NCBI GenBank assembly: GCA_964017195.1
Contig: OZ024888.1
Location: 14,995,701 to 15,059,700, forward strand
Reading direction: 5' to 3'
DNA length: 64,000 nucleotides
Source: Siderastrea radians
Taxonomy: Eukaryota > Cnidaria > Anthozoa > Scleractinia > Rhizangiidae
Positions 53,018 to 62,897 of this stretch are shown here, in pieces. The notes beneath the pieces were generated by a model that did no database searches, was not told the DNA's origin, and saw nothing but the letters and a program-made list of their open reading frames with translations. The position numbers and the translations under genes are program-made. Each line of letters starts with the position of its first letter. The first letter of the stretch is position 1.

Positions 53018-56000
53018 TTTTTTGATTGAATACTATTACATACACTTACACTTACTGTTACATACTCTATCTTACTTACAGTTCCACACATTTACTTTAC
53101 TTACACATAAGTACTATATTTACACACTCATTTACATATACTTACACTAACGCTACTATTACATGGAAAAAATTAAATACTTCCTTACACTTAGTTACAG
53201 GAAAAAAATAAAAAATAAATTAATTAATTAATAATAATAGAGATAATCACCTATTTACTAATTAAACATTATGTTTCATTCTTACAGCATACGTTATTTT
53301 TATTTAATTAATTTAGTTGTGGGAAGTGTTAACGAAAGACGATGTTTAATTTGTTTCTTTGTCGTTTTTTTTTTCATATTATTTGTTTTGAGAGCGGTAA
53401 GAGCAAACTAGATGGCTGCTAATATAAGAAAAAATAGATAGTAGAAATTTCGCTGTTCTCTCCACATCCAGGGGCAAAGGGAGACGACTAAAATAGAAAA
53501 TAAAAAATGGTCCAAAATAAAGAGAAGCTAGTGTTCTTGTTCAGCGAGGAAAGCTCCCCATTTTTTGTTAAATTTTGCTAAAAGTCCATGTTTAAGTGAA
53601 AAGCCTCTTTCTACTTCCAAGCAGGTGAAAAAGTTCTTGACAAAAAGTTCACGTGAGGGGCAGTGGTGCATCGATTTCGCCCAAAAAATGTGATATCTGC
53701 TTATTAAAAGGGCGTGGGGGAAGAGGAGATCGGAAGCGTCTTCCACAAATCCCAAACATGACTGGAGGGTGAAACTTTTTGTCGAAAAACAGGAGAAGGT
53801 ACCCAGCCAGTCTTTAACTTCGTTCCAGAAAATTTTGACTTGAGGACATTCCCAAAAGAGATGTAGGAGGGTTTCCGTTGAACTTTCACAGAAAGAACAC
53901 AGCTCGCTTGATATCAGCCCAATTTTGAAAAGATATCTGTTTGTGGAAATTCGTCGATGGAGTAGTTTAAACTGGAAAATTTGCAGTTTGGATTCGCGAG
54001 TGCATAGAAAAGGAAGACTGTACGACTTACTCCAATCAATCATTTCAGCACCATGTGCTTGGAAATCAGATTTCCATTTACTTTGATTTCTTTGCGGCAG
54101 GGATGCATGTCGTTCAATGAGTATAGTGTAGGCTAATTTGCAAAAATCCTTTGACCCCAGTAGTGATTCAGTATTTAACATTTGAGAGCAGTCAGAGTTG
54201 TGCTTCACACCCAAAACTGCTGTCACAACGCTGCGGTATTGAAGAAAGTTGGCTTTCAGAGAATATTTCTCTCTGAAAGCCTCGAAAGTCAAAACCTTTG
54301 ACGAAGTCTCGTCAAGGAGATTGCTTACTTTTTTAATTCCTGCCAAATACCAGTTTTTATAAAAAGCGGCTTACCCTCTATACGTACAAGAGAATTGTAC
54401 CATATTGGCATGTGAGAGAGAGATGGTGGGCTGCGGTTGAAATTGAGACGGCACCAAACCTCAATAAGTTCCTTAGTAAAGGGATCCTCAATTTCTCGAG
54501 AGGCAACATCCTTTGGATCAAGATTACCGGAGAAAAGTGCTGTTGTAACGCGGTTTCCTAAGAAAAAATCAAGAAACAATTTCCATTTTCCTTTGTTGTT
54601 AGGATCTAGATATCTTTGAACCCACTTTGCCTTTAAGGCGTCATTAAAACTTTTAATGTCTAGCATTTTCAGTCCCCCTTTGGAATAATCATTAATCATT
54701 AGTGTTCTTTTGATTTTGTCTCCTTTACCATCCCATAAAAATTTATATAACAAACTGTTTATTTCCTTAAGATATTCACTTGGCGTGGGAAGTGGAGATA
54801 AAATGTAAACTAATTGCGAAGCAAGCAGACTCTTGATAACTGTTATTTTCCCGAGGAGTGTAAGCCTTCTGAATTGCCAATTTTCTATTATTTTATTTAT
54901 TTTTTCTTTCTTCTCTTGGAAGTTTAAAGTTTCTGACTCTTCCTTGATTGTGGAGAACCAGACGCCTAGAGCGAAGACTTTGTGGAAAGACCACAGTATA
55001 TTTTTATTTGTTTCTATTGTTCGTGTTTGAAGGCGAAATGAGCCAATCCAGAGTGCTTCAGTTTTTTCATAATTAACATTTAGTCCTGAGAGCTCTGCAA
55101 ATGAGTCCAACAATTTTAAGGAGGTATTCACGGAATTGTCTGAACCGTCTAAAATAAGGGTGGTGTCATCTGCGTATTGACTTAATTTACATTCTGAGTC
55201 TGATATACAATATATATACCCAGTGACAAATACCCACTGACAAATACCCTTGATCCCGTCATTGTCCCTAATTGCATTAGCTAGTATCTCTACACATAGA
55301 ATAAAGAGGTATGGCGATAGAGGGCAGCCTTGTCGAACTCCTCTACCGAGTTGAAAGAAGTCGGAGCCGTTGTTTTGTATGCAGCTTGTAATGCCGCTGT
55401 AGAGTAGTTTGATCCAACTTTTAATAGAGGCCCCGAAGTTGTAGAAAAAGAGTGTTTTCTCAATGAAAGTCCATTCCAGAGTATCGAAGGCTTTTTCGAA
55501 ATCAACAAAAAGTAACAAGCCTGGGATGTTTTGTTTCTCGGCGTAGTCGATAACGCTGTTAATCAGCCTGATATTTTCTCCAATAAATCTACCCTTGAGG
55601 AAACCTGTTTGGTCGTTGTTGATTAGATGCGGTAGAACCTTTTTCAACCTTGTCGCAATTGATTTGGCAGCAATTTTGTAATCACAACTTAGCAGGGTAA
55701 TTGGTCTCCGGTTTTTCAACTACTGTCGAGGTTTGTTTTTCTTTGGTAACAGAGTTATTAATCCTCTTCTCTGCGAGATTGAAAGATAACCTTTGGAAAA
55801 CGATAGGTTTAAGGCATCTATTAAAAAAGTTGACACGTCTTCCCAAAAGACTTTATAAAATTCTGCAGGTAGGCCATCAGTCCCAGGAGATTTACCTGAG
55901 TCCATTGTTTCTCTTCTGCGGATAGCATACCTTCGCAGGACAGTTTTTGATTGTAGTTTAGCTTTATTTCATTGTGCTCTGGGAAAAAAGTATCTTCTAT

Positions 56001-56169
56001 GGTGTTGCAGACATTTTGATCTATTCTTGAAGAATAGAGGGACTCATAAAATTTTTTGGCTTCGTCAAGTATTTCTGTGTCTTACGTTGAGTTCGGTTTT
56101 AAGATTTCTTATAGTTTTACAGTTGAAGTGTCGCTTTTCCAAACTATGAAAGTATTTGGTATTTCTTTC

Positions 56170-57622
56170 GGCAAGATTTCCGCACAGCCCCATACTTCAT
56201 TATGCATACAGCTCTTTGTTTAAAGAAAACAATAGCGCGTATTTCTAATGCGCATTTCTAATGACTCCTTTTGTTCAACAAAGTTTATATTATGGGCTTA
56301 GACAAAATTTACGGATTTCGGTCAAAAATGCGGAAAATTGAGCAATTTTTTAAAAATTTGTGCACTTTTTCCGTGTTTTTAAATCTGTCTCGGGTGTAAA
56401 TTGTTAGAAAAAATGCGGATTTAAGTCGTAAAGTTAGCCATAAATGAGGTTATGGACAGCGCGTATTTTGTTAACGTAAACCACATAACATTTTAAAAAT
56501 AAAAGGTTTTCTTACCCTTCTTGTGTCTTGTGTCGTTTATTTTTTTATTTTATTTACTTATTTTTTTATTTTTGCTTTCCTTGTAACATGGAGACAGTGC
56601 TTGTGAAGCAGGAATTTTTCGTATTTTATTCGTGCTTTCCCTGTTGAAATGTAGCGTGGCCGAATTACGAACGGTGCATAAAGTGGTACTCCGAGAACTG
56701 AACCATTTATGCGTCCTTGCGGACCTCACAAAGGTCGAAGATAGGCTTGATAATGTTGCCAAAAGGATCCTTGTTATAATGCTGATGCTACATCCACTCC
56801 TGTAGGTAGCTTTCTTAGAGTTCTTTGGACGTTCCTGTGCGGGGCAAACCCCGGTGCCTAAGTCTGCGAAGTTTAAGCTGTACTAGTTCACTGTGAGATG
56901 AATATAGCCCTCGTTTTGTAGGTAATCATAAGCTTTCCACTTGGCGCTCATCACGCGTGTTCCTGGCAAGATGTGTGCGCTTATGATGGGCAAAAAGAGT
57001 ATCTTTATCACTGCGCTCTACCGGAACAAGGAAGCAAGCCTTCGTTTCACGGCCGCTGAAGACTGGATCGAGCAGAAGAGTGAAATGCGTGGCCTTTTTG
57101 TTCAACTGAGAACCAATGGATGGACAAAAATAAATCATTTTTTTCGTGCAGTAAGTCTAAAAGGTGAGGTGTCTTTGTAATAGAAGTAATTCAAATGTAA
57201 ATTTCGTTGAATTTTAATAATGTTGCTTGGTAGCTAAACATAAAAATAATTTATCGCCAGGAAAATGTCAACAAATCACCGTGGTGTAGCGGTATAGTAG
57301 ATGGACACCTAATCCAAAGGTAAGATGAAGAGTGAGAGTTCGAGGCAAGTCGAGGGTAAATCCAAAGGAAAAAAAAGAAGAAAAAAACTGGTAAGGGACT
57401 GGGTAAGAGAAAAATAGAAGAAAAGAGGAGGAACGGGAAAGAAGGAGTGAGAGAAGAGAGAAAAAAGGCAGACGCAACTAAATCCATTTTTATTGAAAAA
57501 GTGAGTAGTAATTATCAATGTATATATTCAAAGGGCCATTGTCTTAAGAAACAATAGAGCGCATGCATAATTAATTTATTCTGCATGCATAATGAAGTAT
57601 GGGGCTGTGCGGAAATCTTTCC
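56170..57622 (-). mobile_element. Degenerate Merlin DNA transposon inside the LINE
   Basis: 42-bp terminal inverted repeats (two mismatches) begin GGCAAGATTTCCGCACAGCC and GGAAAGATTTCCGCACAGCC. TTTCTTTC flanks both sides (56162-56169 and 57623-57630), an 8-bp duplication. The minus strand at about 57070-56760 gives GRETKACFLVPVERSDKDTL, then after a frameshift WKAYDYLQNEGYIHLTVN and YSLNFADLGTGV, the order of an IS1016/ISXO2-type transposase. The expected S-D-x-W Asp is Ala (MSAKW) and stops are present, so it is dead. Superfamily, TSD length and GG termini agree with Merlin. Confidence 0.78.
57277..57356 (+). other. tRNA-like sequence inside the Merlin element
   Basis: GTGGTGTAGCGGTATAGTAG resembles an A box region, ACCTAATCCAAAGGT an anticodon arm, and GAGTTCGAGGC a degraded B box. 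Acceptor pairing is poor, so it is a pseudo-tRNA or SINE piece at best. Confidence 0.3.
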
Positions 57623-59243
57623 TTTCTTTCACCCTCATTATACCATTTTACTTTGGATCTCAAAATGGCCCCTTCAGTTTGGTAGCGAATTACATCTTCC
57701 ATATATTGTCTCCTTATTCTTAATTTTGCGTGAAGGGATTTTTTATCTGCCTCTGAGAGATTTTGCTGATCAATTTCTTTTTCGAGTGCTGAAATTTCCT
57801 TTTCTAAATTACATTCTTTTTGTCGTGAGCGTGCTTTTTTCGCCTTGGCATATTTAATGGTAGCGGCTCTAATTTCCATCTTAATTACATCCCACAATAG
57901 TATTTTGTCAACTTCATGGTGACCTTTATATTCCTTTGAGACATCTCCTATAGTTTTTTTAATTAATTCTATGTACTCGTTTTCTGTTAGAAAGTGGGTA
58001 TTTAGTTTCCAGAAGCCTGGTCCTCTGGGGTTAGTTGTGGCGCTGTTTCTAACAGTAATCATACAGTGGTCGATTCGGTACCCGGGAAGGATCTCAGCTT
58101 CAAAAACGTTTGGACAGAGAGAATCACTTATCAAAAAATAATCCAAGCGGCATTGAATTTCAGGGTTTGTCCTTTTCCATGTAAAGCGCATAATGTCCGG
58201 ATTATGGATTCGCCAGATATCAGCAAGCTCGAATTTTTCTTTAAAGGATGACACTTCCTCTCTTGATTTCCAGTGCGTTGTAGGAGCACCGCCTTTTTTA
58301 TCTTTTTGGATGTCGCAAACTAGATTGAAGACACCACCGAAAACTATTAAGTCACATTCGAAAGAAGACATTTTTTCACTGACAACCCTGAAGAAAGAGG
58401 GGTCGTCGTTGTTTGGCGCGTAGATGTTCACGAGTGTTAATGAAAAAAAAAAAAGATTTATTTATACTCGAAATTATGGAGCTTGTTAGGCTCTAGCTTA
58501 GATAGCTAATGAATCGAGTAACAAACAAATGAAACAAATATTGTAAATGAAACATATTGTAAATGAAACATCGGTTTCTATATCAGCGATAATGAATCTT
58601 TCTCCTGGGTCCGTTAAGCATTTCTGTATTTTGAATTGAAAGTTGTTATTGAATAAGATGCCAACACCTGCCTTAGAGCTGGAAAATTCCGTAAATATGG
58701 TTGAGTACCCCCATTCGGAGCGCCAATAAATTCCGGATTTTTTTGTGCTGTGCACTTCTTGTAAGAAGTAGAAAGAGAATTGCTTTTTCTTCAACCATAA
58801 GAAGGTTTCTCTTCGCTTCTTATCATTGGACAAACCCCTTACATTTAGGGAGCAAATTATCATGTCGTCACCTCGCATTAACGTTTACATCATATACCCA
58901 AAAAGGAATGTCAGTCCCTTCGCACGAGGTGTAGAGAGAACAGCTCTTCAATAGAGTGATTTGGTGATTATCATAAAAGGTACAAATATGTAAATATGGA
59001 CGCAACAAGGGGAAAGGAAAACATTGAATCATACACGGATATATACACACACAAAAGCTAAAAATAACGAAAATCGGTCTGGGAAATAGCATTGAAAGTC
59101 GATCTTTCAATCACAATCTATATATGCCGATGCTAATATCACCAGTTTCTAGCTCCTTATCAATGGTAGCAAAATATATAAAGTTAAACATTAAGTAAAG
59201 TTGTTGCAAAAGGATATATAAATATGAATAAAGTTAAGTCTTG

Positions 59244-60304
59244 CTACTCCAAAGGCCGACCTGGGGCAATATATTTGCCGTTGACAAACAGCTTATCCGG
59301 ATGTGCTTTGCTGAAATAAGCCGTGTGGCCTCTCTGTCGAGCTTCTTTCAATTTCTGCATTTGCTCTTTCCTGAGATCGTACAGTTCCTTCGGGATGTCG
59401 TCAAAAACATGGAGGGTCTCGCTATCTTTGAGGTGTTTTCGTGCCTATTCCATAACGAGTTCTCGGTCGGAGTATCGGAGAAACCTCGCGATGATGGGGC
59501 GAGACTTTTGAGGGTTTGGCTTTCCTAAACGGTGCACTCTCTGAAACTCGATTTTTTCGCGTGGGCGATCAATTTTAAGCTGGTCTTCGAGAAATTTATA
59601 AATAATTTTTTTGGTGTTTTCTGATGCATCGTGCTGACGGGGTAATCCTCCTTCCACGTTCATGCTGTTGAGTGATGCGTCAATGTTTGGGTTTACCTCG
59701 GTGTAAGAACCTGACAAGATTTTCTTTGTTTGTTAACTTTTGTTTTGCTGTACGGTATTGTTTAAAATGTTTTTGTTTCCTTTGTTTTACGTCATCCGTG
59801 AGTTTCACAGGTTCTTACACCGAGGTAAAGCCCAATGTTTTCTGGGAGGCCAAAAAATTTGAGATTCTCCCGCCTGGAGTAGTTCTCCATGTACATCAGT
59901 TGCTTCTTCAACTCGTGTACGTCGTTCTCAAGTTTCTTGTTGTCGCGTTGTAAATGGCTTATATCATCCTCGGTGTATTCCAGACCTTTCTGTAGCTCCT
60001 CCACATTCTTTTTCAGCTTCTTCTGTTGGTTATTTAAGACTTTAACCTCTGAGTCCAATCTACTTATTGTTTCTTCGATATTCGCCATTCTTGTATGGAC
60101 CTCATTGAGTTGAGATTCAATGACATCAAGCTTTTCTAGCTTCTTCAAAATTGCCTTAATTTTGACGCCTAGGGCGTCCACCATGTTGGCGGCTTCGAAT
60201 ACTTCGTCAGCCCCGGATTTCGATCTTTTTTCGTCTGGGGAGTTGTTAAACTCTGGAGATGATGACGAAGAATATATTGGTCTGTCCTTTCGCTTTGAAG
60301 GCAT
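59244..60304 (-). pseudogene. LINE ORF1: coiled-coil RNA-binding protein, broken
   Basis: ATG at 60304 (MPSKRKDRP). A Ser-rich basic start, then a long coiled coil (roughly residues 40-150; KLEKLDVIESQLNEV...) and the YSRRENLKFFGLPEN motif typical of L1-type ORF1. A 144-bp MITE is inserted right after PEN; beyond it the RRM-like part continues (RVHRLGKPN...RPIIARFLRYSDRELVME). A TAG then interrupts before ARKHLKDSE, and the frame resumes to a C-terminal LFVNGKYIAPG block and stop at 59244. Such proteins bind LINE RNA. Confidence 0.82.
59689..59832. mobile_element. 144-bp MITE inserted in LINE ORF1, 8-bp TSD
   Basis: Ends GGGTTTACCTCGGTGTAAGA and, inverted, GGCTTTACCTCGGTGTAAGA; flanked by CAATGTTT (59681-59688 and 59833-59840). 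Removing it and one flank copy restores the reading frame PEN-IDAS in ORF1. GG termini with an 8-bp duplication resemble the Merlin element in ORF2, but the TIR sequence differs. Confidence 0.75.
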
Positions 60305-60397
60305 CAAAATTCTTCATTTAAGGATTTAAAAACAGACCAAAGAGAAGGAGCTCGGCGAAACACGTTCACTCCGCCGCCATGCTCGTCTCAGTCCCCC

Positions 60398-60413
60398 CGC
60401 TTATAGATTCTTT
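60398..60413. repeat. Right target-site duplication of the Tx1-type LINE
   Basis: CGCTTATAGATTCTTT, identical to 53002-53017. Confidence 0.8.
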
Positions 60414-60710
60414 CATTCGCTTTACAGTGGTAGCAAAATATTGCTTCACGGTTAAACAAATTAGAGTTGCGCGAGACTGTTCTGATAAACGATCAGCTTT
60501 TAATTATTAGTTACTTTGGACGCGCGCGCTGTCTCGGTTTAATAGGGAACTTAAGCACCGACGTTTTTCACGCGACGGCAACGCCAGTGGCAGAAAGGGC
60601 CTGGGGAGAGAGTGCCGTTGTTCCCGCCAAAATGTTTAAATTAAGCTAGCAAACGCGGGCGACGCGGGCCGGTCGCAGACGGGGTACGCAGAGGAATTTT
60701 AGCAAATTAA

Positions 60711-61311
60711 GAAATAATAATAATAATAATAAGTATTTATTTCATAAGATAAAAACACATATCCTATGTTTCAAAAATTGATGGTAAAAAGCATGAACTA
60801 AGACTATTATTCTAATGAAATAAATCAGCTAATTTGTATTTAAAAGTAAGGCGGTTAATAAAAGAGCTCATGAAGCGCTTCGTGTTTATTTTAGGTTTCA
60901 CGGCCGACTTTCTTCTAAGCTCGTATTTGGTGTTCTTAACCTCCGGCAACATGTTATACAGCGGGTGACCCTCTAAGCCCATAACTTTAGTGCATATTTT
61001 CTTATCTTGTTTTTCTAAAAGATCTTGGATATCTATGCTATGTGAGATGTACCTACGCTTCTTACACCTATCCAAAAAACACTGGATCGTTGTTAGTTCA
61101 GCTTCAGCGGCTCCGTACACCGCAAGCCCGTATGAGATATTTGGTAGTACAATAGAATTGAAAAGGTAGTCAATTTCTGATTGATTGTACCCCTCTCTTC
61201 TAAGCGTCCTGAGCACATGGAGAGACTTGTTTGCTTTTGTGAGTTTGTTCTTTACATGAGTGTTAAATCGGGTGTCAGACTGGAAAGTAACACCCAGCAG
61301 AACAAAATAGC
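60711..61311 (-). mobile_element. 5'-truncated CR1/L2-type LINE fragment
   Basis: Minus-strand frame from about 61311 to 60812: VLLGVTFQSDTRFNTHVKNK, then LHVLRTLRREGYNQSEIDYL, SIVLPNISYGLAVYGA, CFLDRCKKRRY and a basic tail. This is the C-terminal (post-YADD) part of a non-LTR reverse transcriptase and is still open over its length. It ends in a (TTA)n tract (60711-60735 on the plus strand as ATA/ATT repeats). It abuts the Harbinger gene start at 61315. Confidence 0.8.
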
Positions 61312-61314
61312 AAC

Positions 61315-62897
61315 ATGTCCTCTTTTAAAGAGCTCAGAGACCTTCTTCTTATAGCGTATGATAGCAAAATAATCAGCGACGAAGAGTTCTTGGTTCTATT
61401 TGAAAGTTATCAATCCAAAAATCCAGAGTTTCCTTGCAGTTCTTACCCAAGGTTTAAGCTTGAAAACATGCAAGACGAGGAGTGCTTGGCGGAGTTTCGA
61501 GTTAAAAAAGAGGACGTCCCAGTTCTGGCAGAAGCATTACAGATTCCTGAAACGGTGAGATGCGAGCAGCGTTCCGTATGTGACAGAATTGAAGGTCTAT
61601 GCATGCTGTTACGACGCTTGGCGTATCCTTGTAGATACTCTGATATGATTCCCCGTTTTGGCAGACCAGTCCCAGAGATTTGCATGATCACCAATACCGT
61701 CATGGATTTTTTATTTGATCATCATGCCCACAGACTGACTCAGTGGAATCCTGACATTCTGAATTCACAAGCTCTTCAGATGTATGCAGATGCAGTGTCT
61801 GCACGAGGTGCACCGCTTCAAAACTGCTTTGGTTTTGAAGACGGAACTGTCCGACCGATTGCAAGACCTGCGGAGCACCAAAGACTGGTCTACAATGGTC
61901 AAAAAAGGGTTCATTCTCTAAAGTTTCAATCGCTTGCATTACCAATTGGTCTTATTGCAAATATGTACGGACCTATAGGTGAGGAAAATATTCTCGTAAC
62001 AATGGTCATGTTTACATGTTTATGACTTTGTTCATTCACTTGCCTTCGTAAATTTTAAATTAATCAACTTTATTTGCTATTTATTTATTTATTGATTTAT
62101 TTATTTTCTGGAGAACATACAAAATTAATTAATCCGATCTGATCTGATGCCTTTCTATTCCATTTCGGAACATAGGCCACTGAGAAAATTCCTCCAGTCC
62201 CCCCTGTCTCTTAAATAATTAAACTAATCAATTAATTATTTATTCAATTTATTAATCAATGATTTATTGAATCTTTTAAATAATTCTAAGTTTACTTATA
62301 ATTGTAATTTTAGCTTTTAGCCTTTTTATTCTGCTTTTAATCTTGTCATGCACATTTGAACATTTCATGGAATTTGCCCATTAAAAATGTTAATATTATC
62401 ATTATTTTTAATTAATTAATAAAGATTTGTCAATTCATTGATTTTAATTTTTATAACATAATTTTTCTTTTTTTTTTTTGCCAGCGGGTAGGCGACATGA
62501 TGCCTTCATGTCGGTTGAATCCAACCTTCTTCAAGATTTAGAAAGGAATGCCTTCTCTCCCACTGGAAAACCCATGTGTATTTACAGGGACCCTGCCTAT
62601 CCTCTTCGAGTGCATTTACAGTGCCCATTTCGACAAAGAATTTTAACACCTGACATGGAAGCTTTTAATGAAGCTATGAGCTCAGTCAGAGTCTCAGTGG
62701 AATGGCTGTTCGGAGACATTGTGGACTATTTCAAATTTTTAGATTTTAAAAGGAACCTCAAAATTGGAATGAGCAGTATTGGTAAACTATATCTCGTTTC
62801 TGCTTTACTTCAGAATGCAGTCACTTGCTTGTATGGCAATAACACATCGGAATTCTTTGACCTAAAGCCACCATCATTACAGTACTATTTCCAATGA
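61315..62897 (+). CDS. PIF/Harbinger-type transposase/nuclease (2 exons, 358 aa)
   Basis: Exons 61315-61978 and 62485-62897, GT/AG intron, joined in frame at GPI-AGRRHDAF. The N-terminal helical part ends at RRLAYPCRYSDMIPRFGR, the helix-turn-helix-like block of this family. The DDE_Tnp_4 nuclease domain follows: FGFEDGTVRP (D176), HDAFM (D227), YRDPAYPL (D257) and VEWLFGD (E294), so the acidic residues are all present. Full length for cnidarian HARBI1-like proteins, with no stop or frameshift. Established role: DNA cleavage and strand transfer for Harbinger transposons, with domesticated HARBI1 relatives. It is unclear whether it is mobile or domesticated; no terminal repeats were found, and the start lies 4 bases from a LINE fragment. 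Confidence 0.85.

Larger units (their letters stand above)
53528..58878 (-). pseudogene. LINE ORF2: endonuclease-reverse transcriptase, broken
   Basis: Starts at ATG 58878. APE endonuclease: SLNVRGLSN, FLQEVHS, NIYAPNND, GGVFN (the usual GGDFN has lost its Asp), RLDYFLIS, RIDHCMI. A short A/T-rich insertion splits the endonuclease after IADIETD (about 58443-58560); the Merlin element splits the linker after WYNEGER. The reverse transcriptase is visible as SPGTDGLPAEFY, RRPITLLS, DQTGFLKGRFI, FVDFEKAFDTLEW, RGVRQGCPLSPYLF and catalytic QYADDTTLIL. The C-terminal part (54346-53528) has the CSFCESS...HLFWECP zinc-knuckle (zf-RVT). Stops (for example between KKNKPRQ and RRPITLLS) and frameshifts make it non-functional. 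It copied its own RNA when alive. Confidence 0.9.
53018..60397 (-). mobile_element. Full-length but inactive Tx1/L1-type LINE
   Basis: On the minus strand the element begins with a G run (GGGGGGACTGAG) at 60397, then a short 5' UTR, ORF1 (60304-59244), ORF2 (58878-53528), a 3' UTR and a tail of 'TGTAAG'-like units (about 53165-53035) with A-rich sequence. The 16-bp duplication CGCTTATAGATTCTTT flanks both ends, so this is a single complete insertion. Two DNA elements (56170-57622, 59689-59832) and a short insertion (about 58443-58560) interrupt it, and stops and frameshifts break both ORFs. ORF1 coiled coil, APE-type endonuclease, reverse transcriptase and C-terminal zinc motif order place it in the L1/Tx1 group. 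Confidence 0.88.

Noticed and set aside
53035..53165. Telomere-like or satellite array (TTACAC-type units)
   Set aside because: The units are irregular and sit exactly inside the LINE target duplication, so they are read as the LINE tail.
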